From: Peptoniphilus harei
Lineage (GTDB): Bacteria > Bacillota > Clostridia > Tissierellales > Peptoniphilaceae
Direction of reading: 5' to 3'
Assembly: GCF_900454685.1 (NCBI RefSeq)
Contig: NZ_UATM01000032.1
Coordinates: 1,798,001-1,862,000 of the forward strand
Length of the DNA stretch: 64,000 nucleotides
The notes under the pieces were generated by a model that saw only the letters and a list, made by a program, of their open reading frames with translations, had not been told where the DNA came from and searched no databases. Below, piece after piece: positions 20,484-28,983 of the stretch (the first letter of the stretch is position 1; each line of letters opens with the position of its first letter). The position numbers and the translations under genes are program-made.

Positions 20484-22907
20484 CTACTTAGCTTCTTCTG
20501 GTTTTGTTGTCATTAGCTTATATAGCATGGTGTCTTTAGGGAATTTGTCTATAAATGGAACAATGGTATTTCCGAAGAATAAGAGTCCCTCACCTGCGTT
20601 TGAATTAGTAATATAGTTTAACTGATAAGGCGATATTTTTAATTTCTTAGCAAGAATATCTCTATCTCCAGATGCTTGATTTAACATTAGAACAAAGTCT
20701 GTATTGTCAAAGATATTTTCAATTTCCTGACTTGTTAAAAGGTCTTTTACGTTTTGAGTTATACCTGTTGGAATACCTCCCCATTTTCTAAATCTTTTCC
20801 AGATTTCTACTGAATATGAAGCAGTTTGTGGGTCTTTTAATAAAAGGTGGAACTCATCTATATAGTATCTTGTAGACTTGCTTCCTCTATTAAGGGAAAC
20901 CTTGTTCCAAACCTGGTCTTGAATTACAAGCATACCTATTTTTTTAAGTTGTGTTCCTAGCTCTTTTATATCAAAACAGAGCAATTGCCTATTTAGATCA
21001 ACATTTGACCTATTATTAAATACATTAAGACTTCCCTTAACATAAATTTCCATTTCTGTTGCTAGTTTTCTGCCAACTCCCTCTTCTTGGGATAGGAGCA
21101 TATCGTATAAATCTCCTAATATAGGCATATTTTCTGGTTTGGGGTCTTCAAAATATTTTTGGTATATCTTTGGTAAACACCTATCTATAACAGATTTTTC
21201 TGCAGCAGTAAGACCAGATCCTCCTACTACAAGTTCAAGCATAGACATTATGAAGTTCGCCTTATCCTTTAAAGGTGCGTCCCCATCTCCATAGTTCATA
21301 TTAATATCTAATGGATTTAGATAGTCCTTTGATTTTGCCGAAACTTTAATAACTTCTCCATTAAATTGTTTTACAAGGTTTGAATACTCGCCTTCAGGAT
21401 CACAAATAATTACATCATCATCTGTGACAAGAATTGCATTTGCCATCTCTCTTTTTGCCGAGAAAGATTTACCAGAACCTGGTGTTCCTAATATTAGTCC
21501 GTTAGGGTTCTTTAGTTTCTTCCTATCTGCCATAATCAAGTTTTGGCTAAGGGCATTTAATCCATAGTACAAAGAATTTGCCGAATCAATAAATAGCTCT
21601 TCTGTTGTAAAAGGCATAAAAACTGCCGTTGATGATGAAGTTAAAAATCTTTTTATTTCGACTTGGTTAACTCCTAGAGGTAGGACAGAAACAAGTCCTT
21701 GCTCTTGTTGGTGAGATAATCTTTTTACCTGACAATTATGTCTGTTAGCAATTGATGAGATTTGAGCAATAGTGTTTTCTAACTTTTGATTAGTCCTAGA
21801 AAAATTCATCATTACTATGGTAACTACAAAGAGCCTTTCATCTCTATTCTGTAAGTCAGATAACATGGACTTAACATCAGCCCCAAAAGTATTTATATCT
21901 GAAGGGATAATATCCATATCATATCCTGCTCGAACTGCTTTCTTTTGTTCTTCAATTTTCATTCTATCTAGATCTGTATTTTTTCTCTTAATGAGTTTAA
22001 TAGCTTCTGCTTGTTCAACTACATCTATATGAAAAGCTACATAAATATTGTCATCAATATCTAAAAACTCAGATAACATTCTGTCTGATAACTCGCTTGC
22101 AAGTATTTGAAAATGACTTACTGCTCCAATGAATTTCCCAAATTTAAAATTATTTGCTGGTGCAAAATTAAAGATATTGGGAGTTATATGTGACTTTGTA
22201 GACTCTTTCTTCTTCAAATCCTTATATGAAAAATCAAAGTTTTTGTCTGGATTTAACATATCATGAACGAGTCTTAGTCTTTCTTCGCCATCAAGGCTCT
22301 CTGCTCTTACTCCCATAGATTTAAAGTTAGATAAAATATCCACTTCAAGTCTATTTAACTTTGCTCTTGCTTGCTCTAGGTTATCAGCTTCTGTGGTAAA
22401 GGTTATATACTTCATCTTTTTAAGTCCGTTATTTCCCTTTGCAAGTTGAAGCTTTAACATCTCCCTAAACTCTTTTCTTACATCGTCATAGAAGTCTCCC
22501 TTATCAGCAATTTTAATTGCATCTTGTAGGTCTCTATTTCTTCCTAATTGATTTACATATGAAAGTTCAATGTGGACACTTGGATCAAAAGAATTTAAAA
22601 AGTTGGCAAATTGGTTAAAGATTAAATCTCTATCTTCTTCCAATGCCAACTGGTAATTTATATCTTGAAATGAAATTGTCTTTGAATAATTTTTTTCATC
22701 TAACTGGCAAATGCCCTCTGGTAACATTCTTATATATGGAATTGTATCCTCAACAGTAAATCTCTTTTTCTCTTTCTTTAAAAGTACACTTCGAAGACTA
22801 TTTGTTGGATCTTTCTTTGTTTTTAGCCTTCTTACTTCCTTTCGGTCTTTTTTTAATTGTTTTTCCCTTAGATTTAAGTCGCTGATTTGCTTTTTTCTTT
22901 GCTTCAA
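20484..22907 (-). CDS. virB4: VirB4-like conjugation ATPase
   Basis: Cytoplasmic hexameric ATPase that powers assembly of the type IV secretion channel and substrate translocation. 807 aa. Walker A LGTPGSGKSFSAKREM near 475, Walker B RYYIDEFHLLL near 675, and C-terminal motifs GGIPTGITQNVKDLL. Start is TTG 22907 with AAGGAGG six bases upstream, which sits inside the prgI coding region. The N-terminus overlaps the PrgI frame by 110 bases. It is followed after 7 bases by the hydrolase gene. Confidence 0.95.
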   Translation of the reverse strand: MKQRKKQISDLNLREKQLKKDRKEVRRLKTKKDPTNSLRSVLLKKEKKRFTVEDTIPYIRMLPEGICQLDEKNYSKTISFQDINYQLALEEDRDLIFNQFANFLNSFDPSVHIELSYVNQLGRNRDLQDAIKIADKGDFYDDVRKEFREMLKLQLAKGNNGLKKMKYITFTTEADNLEQARAKLNRLEVDILSNFKSMGVRAESLDGEERLRLVHDMLNPDKNFDFSYKDLKKKESTKSHITPNIFNFAPANNFKFGKFIGAVSHFQILASELSDRMLSEFLDIDDNIYVAFHIDVVEQAEAIKLIKRKNTDLDRMKIEEQKKAVRAGYDMDIIPSDINTFGADVKSMLSDLQNRDERLFVVTIVMMNFSRTNQKLENTIAQISSIANRHNCQVKRLSHQQEQGLVSVLPLGVNQVEIKRFLTSSSTAVFMPFTTEELFIDSANSLYYGLNALSQNLIMADRKKLKNPNGLILGTPGSGKSFSAKREMANAILVTDDDVIICDPEGEYSNLVKQFNGEVIKVSAKSKDYLNPLDINMNYGDGDAPLKDKANFIMSMLELVVGGSGLTAAEKSVIDRCLPKIYQKYFEDPKPENMPILGDLYDMLLSQEEGVGRKLATEMEIYVKGSLNVFNNRSNVDLNRQLLCFDIKELGTQLKKIGMLVIQDQVWNKVSLNRGSKSTRYYIDEFHLLLKDPQTASYSVEIWKRFRKWGGIPTGITQNVKDLLTSQEIENIFDNTDFVLMLNQASGDRDILAKKLKISPYQLNYITNSNAGEGLLFFGNTIVPFIDKFPKDTMLYKLMTTKPEEAK

Positions 22908-23208
22908 GGTATGCCTCCTTTCTTATTCTCTTAGCTGGTTGATAAAATTTATGAAGATAGAAAAATTTAAAATATTTTTCAAAAGTTAAGGTGTCTTTTT
23001 CATATAAGGTTATAAAAAAGATTGGCAGGGTTACCATTAGCATTACAATAATAGAAACATCATTAGGTAGATATTTCTTCATAAATATATAAGTTGGTAT
23101 GCCAATTATTCCTGCCACAGAAAAACCTATAAGTTGTCTTTTGGTTAAGTTAAAGGCAACCTTTGTTTTAATCTTATCCAAATCTTTTGGTATTGGTACA
23201 TACGCCAT
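22798..23208 (-). CDS. prgI: PrgI-family membrane protein
   Basis: Small VirB3-like inner-membrane component of Gram-positive conjugation systems (PrgI of pCF10). 136 aa: conserved N-terminus AYVPIPKDLDKIKTKVAFNLTKRQL, two membrane segments (LIGFSVAGIIGIPTYIFM and VSIIVMLMVTLPIFFITLY), then a strongly basic tail. The basic tail (about 100-136) is encoded by the same bases as the VirB4 N-terminus in another frame. Directly followed by virB4, its usual partner. Confidence 0.9.
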   Translation of the reverse strand: MAYVPIPKDLDKIKTKVAFNLTKRQLIGFSVAGIIGIPTYIFMKKYLPNDVSIIVMLMVTLPIFFITLYEKDTLTFEKYFKFFYLHKFYQPAKRIRKEAYLEAKKKANQRLKSKGKTIKKRPKGSKKAKNKERSNK

Positions 23209-23209
23209 T

Positions 23210-23500
23210 TTAATCTCCCTTTACTTCTTCTTTGGAAAGTTCAAGTATATGGTCATAATTAGATGTTGTTTCTTCTTCTAGGTAGCTAATTCTTTCTTCT
23301 AATTCTTCTTGTTTTTCTTCATTTCTGTCATTGTATTCTCCTTGATACATAACAAATTCATTGTGACATCTTCCGAGTCTATTTATTCTCCTCTTCAAGT
23401 TTCTAATTTCTTCATTTCTTCTTTTCTCTTTTAAGATCTCATAAGTTCCTCCCAATAAAATTCCAAATCCCAATAAAGCACAATTTTTCTTTTTTAACAT
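23210..23500 (-). CDS. Small membrane-anchored coiled-coil protein of unknown function
   Basis: 96 aa. Short hydrophobic N-terminus (CALLGFGILLGGTYEIL), then a basic stretch and an acidic helix (EEKQEELEERISYLEEE). Stops one base before prgI starts and follows the VirB6-like gene by 9 bases, so it is part of the transfer operon. I do not recognise a family. Confidence 0.7.
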   Translation of the reverse strand: MLKKKNCALLGFGILLGGTYEILKEKRRNEEIRNLKRRINRLGRCHNEFVMYQGEYNDRNEEKQEELEERISYLEEETTSNYDHILELSKEEVKGD

Positions 23501-23509
23501 TTATTCCTC

Positions 23510-24373
23510 CTAGTGCGTATTCATAATACTTTTTGCAACTGTTCCACTCTTAAACATCATAAGTCCAAGTAGTAGAGCATATCCTAATATACTAAACAAG
23601 CTTTTGTGAATATCTGTAATCTGTACCGTCCTTATTAAAACGGTGTAGATACCTAAACATACCATCAAAAACAAACCTTGTAGCCCCAAGGCAAAAAGTC
23701 CCTTGATATAATTTGTTCCAATCTGACCCCATTCTTTATTTCCCATAGTCGCAAATGGTATGGATGATACTGATGAGTAGACATATATTTCAAACATACG
23801 CCCATATACTATTAAGGTAATAGTTAAAGATATACATTGAATTGCAATCCTTACAAGGCTTGTTTCAACTAATATCATTATTAATGCACCAACATCTTTT
23901 TCTTTTAATGTATCAACCATTGCAACTATCTGATCTCCTGAAACAGTGGCAGAAGTAGTGATTACCCCTGCCGCTTTGTTTACAAGATTTTGTGCCACAT
24001 CAAAGACTGCCATTGAAAATTCAAAGGCATGGCTTGCAAGGTAGACTGCTATAAACATCTTTATAATGTATTTGAAAAACTCAAAAGTATCTGTATCATG
24101 CATATTATTCTTTTGCATAACCATATTTATGAGTTCAATACATAAAACTGCTGTTATGATAAGACCTGCTATTGGAACAATTACATTATCATTAATGTTT
24201 TTTATAAAGTTATATACTTCTCCATTCCAACCCATTGGTGTCTTCCCAACATCAGTTGCAATAACTCCTACCTTGTCATTTATATCTAAGAACATGGACT
24301 CAAGATTTGCTTTGATACCTCCGAGTAGCATATCCTTAAAAAATTCAGTTAGCTTGTCAAAGATACCAAACAT
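23510..24373 (-). CDS. VirB6/TrbL-like multispanning channel protein
   Basis: 287 aa with an amphipathic N-terminus (FDKLTEFFKDMLLGGIKANLESM) followed by about six membrane segments (for example IVPIAGLIITAVLCIELINMV and GLQGLFLMVCLGIYTVLI). This is the usual membrane-channel protein (VirB6/TrbL type) between Maff2 and PrgI in Tn1549-type elements. It would form the inner part of the DNA conduit. Assignment rests on topology and position rather than a catalytic motif. Confidence 0.82.
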   Translation of the reverse strand: MFGIFDKLTEFFKDMLLGGIKANLESMFLDINDKVGVIATDVGKTPMGWNGEVYNFIKNINDNVIVPIAGLIITAVLCIELINMVMQKNNMHDTDTFEFFKYIIKMFIAVYLASHAFEFSMAVFDVAQNLVNKAAGVITTSATVSGDQIVAMVDTLKEKDVGALIMILVETSLVRIAIQCISLTITLIVYGRMFEIYVYSSVSSIPFATMGNKEWGQIGTNYIKGLFALGLQGLFLMVCLGIYTVLIRTVQITDIHKSLFSILGYALLLGLMMFKSGTVAKSIMNTH

Positions 24374-24383
24374 AGACTTTCTC

Positions 24384-24599
24384 CTAATTTAAAGCATTTG
24401 CAAGTAGTGGAATTAATTTGATACCGATTAGTACAATTCCCCCACCAGCCATAAGCTGCTTAATACCTTGAGATTTAGCACCAGGGTTATCATTACCATA
24501 ACCTTCCATTAAGTTAATAACTCCCCATGCTCCTAAACCTGCACCAATTGCAGTTACAAGTGTCTTTAAAACTCCAACTCCAGCTGTAAAAAATTCCAT
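24384..24599 (-). CDS. Maff2-family pilin-like protein
   Basis: 71 aa, two hydrophobic helices separated by a short polar loop (LKTLVTAIGAGLGAWGVINLM, then GNDNPGAKSQGIKQLMAGGGIVLIGIKLIPLL). This is the pattern of Maff2 proteins of conjugative transposons, a likely VirB2-type subunit. Very well conserved in the family. One base separates it from ssb. Confidence 0.88.
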   Translation of the reverse strand: MEFFTAGVGVLKTLVTAIGAGLGAWGVINLMEGYGNDNPGAKSQGIKQLMAGGGIVLIGIKLIPLLANALN

Positions 24600-24600
24600 A

Positions 24601-24912
24601 TTATTCCTCCTCGTTTTCTTTCTTATTTTCTATTTTGTTTAGTGATTTAACTATAAAATTCTTGTAGACCTTATCTCCTTTTTTGTTTTCTTTGAAATAT
24701 CCAAAGACATGGATTAGATCTCCTTTTTCAAATTCTTTTGCAATTTCTACCTTTTCTCCATATACTGAACAATTTGTATATTCTTTGCCTTTTCCATATT
24801 TTTTTACAAGAGCAAAATTAGCTACTTGAACACTTTCTTCATCTTTTTCAAATTCTGAAAATTCAGCTTCCTTAACTAAATTTGCATTAATATTTATCAT
24901 TTCTCTATCCAT
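24601..24912 (-). CDS. ssb: Single-stranded DNA-binding protein (short OB-fold)
   Basis: 103 aa, a short OB-fold with NINANLVKEAEFSEF, VQVANFALVKKYGKG, YTNCSVYGEKVEIAKEFEKGD and VFGYFKENKKGDK, typical of SSB-like proteins coded next to Maff2. Presumably coats the transferred strand. Lacks the acidic DxDDDIPF tail of chromosomal SSB. Start ATG 24912 with AAGGAG 9 bases upstream. First gene of the transfer operon segment that follows a leader hairpin. Confidence 0.8.
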   Translation of the reverse strand: MDREMININANLVKEAEFSEFEKDEESVQVANFALVKKYGKGKEYTNCSVYGEKVEIAKEFEKGDLIHVFGYFKENKKGDKVYKNFIVKSLNKIENKKENEEE

Positions 24913-24944
24913 TGATTTCTTCTCCTTAATCTATAAATTTCAAT

Positions 24945-24980
24945 TAAAAAAGCGACTGGATCTATTTATTTCCAATCGCT
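24945..24980 (-). terminator. Terminator/attenuator in the ssb leader
   Basis: AGCGATTGGA pairs with TCCAGTCGCT (one mismatch) and is followed by TTTTTT on the minus strand. It lies only 33 bases before the ssb start, and after both the PIN terminator and a putative 8-codon leader, so it could work as an attenuator of the transfer operon. Confidence 0.65.
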
Positions 24981-25005
24981 ATACATTATTCCTTATTAAA
25001 TTGTT

Positions 25006-25043
25006 CTAAGTAGGAGCTCTTATCCTTAACATCTTAACCTCCT
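25006..25043 (-). promoter_or_regulatory. Putative 8-codon leader ORF with its ribosome site paired
   Basis: AGGAGG, five bases, ATG (25030-25032) and the reading MLRIRAPT then TAG (25006-25008). The sequence TAGGAG at the ribosome site can pair with CTCCTA at the end of the ORF, so translation or pausing could alter the fold just before the ssb attenuator. Speculative: short, and no antiterminator was worked out. Confidence 0.35.
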
Positions 25044-25055
25044 AATTTTGAGTAT

Positions 25056-25086
25056 AAAAAAAGCAGTAAACTTTATAATTACTGCT
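25056..25086 (-). terminator. Terminator of the ClbS-PIN cassette
   Basis: AGCAGTAA ... TTTACTGCT followed by seven T on the minus strand, 22 bases after the stop of the PIN gene. Confidence 0.8.
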
Positions 25087-25107
25087 TTAATAAAATATCC
25101 TATATTA

Positions 25108-26577
25108 TTAATCATTAAATGAACAATCTCGACAAATACCACCTACATCTTCTCGCCTATCCTTAAATCCCTTTCCACATTTAGAGCAAATAAATGCATA
25201 ATCATTATTGTAATTCTCCTCTTCTAAATAAGAGTCATCGTAGTCTTCTTCATTTTTGTTTATAGAATCTTGATCTATCTGAATTTCAATTATTTCAATA
25301 TCTGTATATTCTTTATCATTATTAATATAAAAAGAATCTTCTTCGATATCATCTTTATTAATTAATCTTGTGACATTAACTATGACACTTCCACTAAATT
25401 CTTGTTCTATTGGTGGTGATTGTATGACTTCTTTTGTATCATCATCACGTCCCCAATAATCAAAGGATACACAACTTAAATTTATTAAATATTCTAGCTC
25501 ATAAGTTATACTAACAATCTCGTCTGTAAACTCTTCATAAGTATCTAATATCTCATTGAATTCACAATTATTTATATCTAATTCTTCAATACCCTCACTT
25601 CCAATAACATACGATTCTAGATAATAATAGTTGTTATTATAAATACTGTCAACTATATCATTAGAAATATCTTGTTTTACTCTTTCTACATATGACACAT
25701 CTTTTCTATTTAAATCTACATAAACATTAAAATCATATCTATCATATACTTTTGAAGCGAAATTCTGAAACATTCCTGTTGTTAAAAATTCAATATTTAC
25801 ATTTGGATTTTTTTCTTTAAATTCACTTAATAATTTATCGTGAACTACTAAATTATCTTGACTATCCTTACTCCACCAGTCTTCTTTTATATCATTCGTA
25901 ATAAAAATAATATCTTTTACTGATTTTTCAACTGGTAAATCTAATATCTCTTTCCAAACAAATAAATCTCCAAATTTTTCAACTCCATCTTTATTAATGT
26001 CCTCATATCCAGGCGGAATTTTATATTTATACCTAAGTTCACCCTCTCTAATAATTTTTAATTGTTCACTAAACCTTATCCTATTACCTATCCTATTATT
26101 TTTTTCTAAATATGAAATAAGATTATCTATATCTTTAATTATTTCAGGAGAATCTGTTGTTATTTCATCATATTCAATACCAACACTATTTTTATAAGAT
26201 TTGATTATTCGTTTTAATTCAACTAACTTGTTATTTAAATCATTCTCCAAATTTTTTCTTCCAAAATAATTATATTTAGATGATTTAATCAAGACACTCT
26301 CTAAATTTTTTTGACTCCTTTCAATTACTCTTAGTAAATCTTTTTCAAAATTTTGATACTTTTTTTTCAATTGTCCGAATACGCTATATTTATTTTTATT
26401 AAATTCTTTATACACTTGATTCGGAATCCATATTAAATCCTTACACTCCTTGAAAATTTCTAATATGTTTTTGCTACTGTATAATGAATATCGAGCTAAG
26501 TCAAGTATTACATTTGTATCTAATACTATTATAGAGGTTTTTCTATTTATTATTTTTTTAAATTTTTCATAATTCAA
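25108..26577 (-). CDS. PIN-like (PIN_8/DUF4935-type) nuclease with C-terminal zinc ribbon
   Basis: 489 aa, cargo of the ICE. N-terminal PIN-like RNase/DNase core: VLDTNVILDL (first Asp, about 18), IPNQVYKEF (Glu), GDLFVWKEI (Asp), FITNDIKEDWW (last acidic cluster, about 230), split by a long helical insertion (about 70-180). This arrangement matches the PIN_8 group, often seen in defence loci. The middle is acidic and unrecognised; the C-terminus ends with a zinc ribbon CSKCGKGF ... CRDCS. The frame opens at TTG 26577, 17 bases after the ClbS-like stop. Nuclease function is inferred. Confidence 0.78.
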   Translation of the reverse strand: MNYEKFKKIINRKTSIIVLDTNVILDLARYSLYSSKNILEIFKECKDLIWIPNQVYKEFNKNKYSVFGQLKKKYQNFEKDLLRVIERSQKNLESVLIKSSKYNYFGRKNLENDLNNKLVELKRIIKSYKNSVGIEYDEITTDSPEIIKDIDNLISYLEKNNRIGNRIRFSEQLKIIREGELRYKYKIPPGYEDINKDGVEKFGDLFVWKEILDLPVEKSVKDIIFITNDIKEDWWSKDSQDNLVVHDKLLSEFKEKNPNVNIEFLTTGMFQNFASKVYDRYDFNVYVDLNRKDVSYVERVKQDISNDIVDSIYNNNYYYLESYVIGSEGIEELDINNCEFNEILDTYEEFTDEIVSITYELEYLINLSCVSFDYWGRDDDTKEVIQSPPIEQEFSGSVIVNVTRLINKDDIEEDSFYINNDKEYTDIEIIEIQIDQDSINKNEEDYDDSYLEEENYNNDYAFICSKCGKGFKDRREDVGGICRDCSFND

Positions 26578-26594
26578 TTAAAGCACCAACCTTA

Positions 26595-27131
26595 TTATTT
26601 AATTACATTCACAAAATTATTAAGTTTTTTCCATTTTCTAATCTTAGTCCTAAATGTTCCAAATGGTGCTACTGTATTTACATGGATAAATTTATATACT
26701 TCCCAAGTTGCAGTTTTTGTTGCTTCATCTGCCCATTTTCTCATATGTGGTTTAAATAATTCTTCCTCTGTAAGATTATCTATCAAAGAGTAAATATCTT
26801 CTATATTCTGTGATAGTTGTTCTTTTAATTCCTTTAACGATTTATGAGCATAGGTATCTGTAAACCATTGATACAATTCTCCAAGTTGATTCCACTTAAA
26901 TTTGTCAGATGGCGTTTTAACCTCAATTCCTTTTTTTTCATCTTCTTCCCATTTCAAAACTAAAGTTGTCCAACCTACTTGATAGGCAAGATTTTCAGCT
27001 GGTGTCCTATCAACTTGATCTACTCTTTTATCTTTTAATTCTTCTGGGATATTATCAAACTCTGAAATATATTTTCCAAAAGTTTTCTTTATCTCATTTT
27101 TTAATTCTTCCTTACTTTCATAAGACCTCAT
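26595..27131 (-). CDS. ClbS/DfsB-family four-helix protein
   Basis: 178 aa DinB-like helical bundle of the ClbS/DfsB (DUF1706) family; ClbS is the colibactin self-protection cyclopropane hydrolase, but most members are of unknown function. Visible family blocks: RTPAENLAYQVGWTTLVLKWEE, the LYQWFTDTYAH stretch and the C-terminal KTATWEVYKFIHVNTVAPFGTFRTKIRKWKK. Full length. It has its own TATAAT (27159-27164) and AGGTAGG-type ribosome site, and is followed by the PIN gene. It separates virD4 from ssb, so it is cargo. Confidence 0.85.
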   Translation of the reverse strand: MRSYESKEELKNEIKKTFGKYISEFDNIPEELKDKRVDQVDRTPAENLAYQVGWTTLVLKWEEDEKKGIEVKTPSDKFKWNQLGELYQWFTDTYAHKSLKELKEQLSQNIEDIYSLIDNLTEEELFKPHMRKWADEATKTATWEVYKFIHVNTVAPFGTFRTKIRKWKKLNNFVNVIK

Positions 27132-27158
27132 ATGCCTACCTCCATGGTTTATATAGAT

Positions 27159-27164
27159 ATTATA
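27159..27164 (-). promoter_or_regulatory. -10 element of the ClbS-PIN cassette
   Basis: TATAAT on the minus strand, 27 bases before the ClbS-like start and downstream of the virD4 stop. No convincing -35 at 17 bases. Confidence 0.5.
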
Positions 27165-27192
27165 CCAAAAATATTTTTATCCTAGGCTTAAT

Positions 27193-28983
27193 TCATAATC
27201 TTGTAATCAAACTGTTCCTGTTTATTTTTATTTTATCTCTATTTGTTAAATACTCTTCCACATCAAACAAGTTCTTCTTATCATAATCTTCCAACAACTT
27301 GTAATTCTTATGCTTTGTAATATCAAATTTATCAGATAGAAAAGGTCTTACTCCTCTTAGCTGGTATATACACTTACCGCCATCCATTACAGTTATTTCA
27401 TCTTGGCTCATTAGTTCCTTGCCAGTTTTTTGGTAATTTAGACCAAAAGATTTTTGATTGGATCTTGTTTCTGATGTGTTATATAGGTCTATGGTTTCTT
27501 TTCCTAAGGTTTCTGATAACTCTTTTACTGTTGTTTTTTCTTTTCCTCCTAAAAAGAGTGTAGAGTCGCAGTTACCAACTATTGTATCTGCATGGTCCTT
27601 ATAGATTGCTTTTAATTGAGATTGTGCTTGCAGTATTATACTTGCTGATATTTCTCTTGAACGAATTGTCGCTATTAGTTTTTCAAATTTTGGAATTAAG
27701 CCTATATTTGCAAACTCATCAAGTAGACACCTAACATGAACTGGAAGTCTTCCACCATACACATCATCTGCCTTATCACAAAGTAGATTAAATAATTGAG
27801 AATACATTATTGAAACTACAAAATTAAATGTATCATCTGTATCTGATATTATTACAAACAAGGCAGTTTTCCTATCTCCAATTTTATCGAGTTCTAGTTC
27901 ATCTTCGCTCATTAGTTCTCTAAGCTCTCTTATATCAAAGGGTGCAAGTCTTGCTCCACATGATATTAAAATTGACTTGGCAGTTTTTCCTGCTGCCAGC
28001 TTATATTTCTTGTATTGCTTAACTGCGAAATGACTTGGGTCTTTCTTTTCAAGAGCTTCAAAGAGCCTATCAATTGGGTTCATATAGGTTTCGTCATCTT
28101 CTCTAACCTCACTTGCGTCAATCATATCCAAAAGTGTCTTAAAGTTCTTTTCTTCTTCAGGTGCTTCATAATAAATATACCCAATAAGAGCAGTGTAATA
28201 TAACTTTTCAGCCTTTACCCAGAAATCTTCTCCTGCCTTTTCTCCATCTCCCTTAGTATTTGCAATTATAGTTTGGACAAGCTTTAAAATATCTTTTTCA
28301 CTTCTCAAATATGCAAAGGGATTGTATTTCATAGACTTTTTGAAGTTTATTGTGTTTAAAATCTTTATGTCGTAACCATTTTCATAAAGCATTTTCCCAC
28401 ACTCTAACACAAGTGTCCCCTTAGGGTCTGTTACTACATAGGAAGAGTGCATTTGCATTAGATTTGGCTTGACATAAAATCTTGTTTTACCTGATCCAGA
28501 ACCACCTATTACTAATACATTTTTATTTCTAGCGTATTTAGGGTTTTTAGGTCTTGAGTTCATTGTAAGTCTTTCAGTATTAGTTATAAGAACATTATTT
28601 TCAAACTTAGGGTCAATATATGGAGCAATATCCTTACTTTCTCCCCATCTTGCAGATCCATACTCTTTACCTTGCCTGTATTTCTTTTTGTTTTTACCTT
28701 TACTATAAACAATTAACTTAACAAGGGCAGCAACTGAAATACCTACTAATAAGTCCCTTGGCTTAAGGCTTGGTATATAAGATAAAGTTCCTATGTCAGA
28801 AATTCCCACCATTATTCTATCAACAATATCTCCTCCAACATAAGAATTGATGTGCTTAGAAAAGATATTTCCAATGTAGAAGAATGATAGATAAAGAATG
28901 TTTGATAATATAAATTTCTTTGGGTTGTCTATTTTAATTAAGTTTTTAATATCAGAAAGAATGGCTTCTAATACCTTATTCAT
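27193..28983 (-). CDS. virD4: VirD4/TraG-type coupling protein
   Basis: Membrane ATPase that recruits the relaxosome to the secretion channel. 596 aa from ATG 28983, which overlaps the Bro-N stop by 8 bases and has GAAGG upstream; a GTG at 28998 is possible. N-terminal membrane segments (FILSNILYLSFFYIGNIF and GTLSYIPSLKPRDLLVGISVAALVKL region), Walker A VIGGSGSGKTRFYVKPN near 165, Walker B VRCLLDEFANIG near 420, and the arginine-finger region ASIILQAQSQLKAIY. Complete. Confidence 0.95.
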   Translation of the reverse strand: MNKVLEAILSDIKNLIKIDNPKKFILSNILYLSFFYIGNIFSKHINSYVGGDIVDRIMVGISDIGTLSYIPSLKPRDLLVGISVAALVKLIVYSKGKNKKKYRQGKEYGSARWGESKDIAPYIDPKFENNVLITNTERLTMNSRPKNPKYARNKNVLVIGGSGSGKTRFYVKPNLMQMHSSYVVTDPKGTLVLECGKMLYENGYDIKILNTINFKKSMKYNPFAYLRSEKDILKLVQTIIANTKGDGEKAGEDFWVKAEKLYYTALIGYIYYEAPEEEKNFKTLLDMIDASEVREDDETYMNPIDRLFEALEKKDPSHFAVKQYKKYKLAAGKTAKSILISCGARLAPFDIRELRELMSEDELELDKIGDRKTALFVIISDTDDTFNFVVSIMYSQLFNLLCDKADDVYGGRLPVHVRCLLDEFANIGLIPKFEKLIATIRSREISASIILQAQSQLKAIYKDHADTIVGNCDSTLFLGGKEKTTVKELSETLGKETIDLYNTSETRSNQKSFGLNYQKTGKELMSQDEITVMDGGKCIYQLRGVRPFLSDKFDITKHKNYKLLEDYDKKNLFDVEEYLTNRDKIKINRNSLITRL

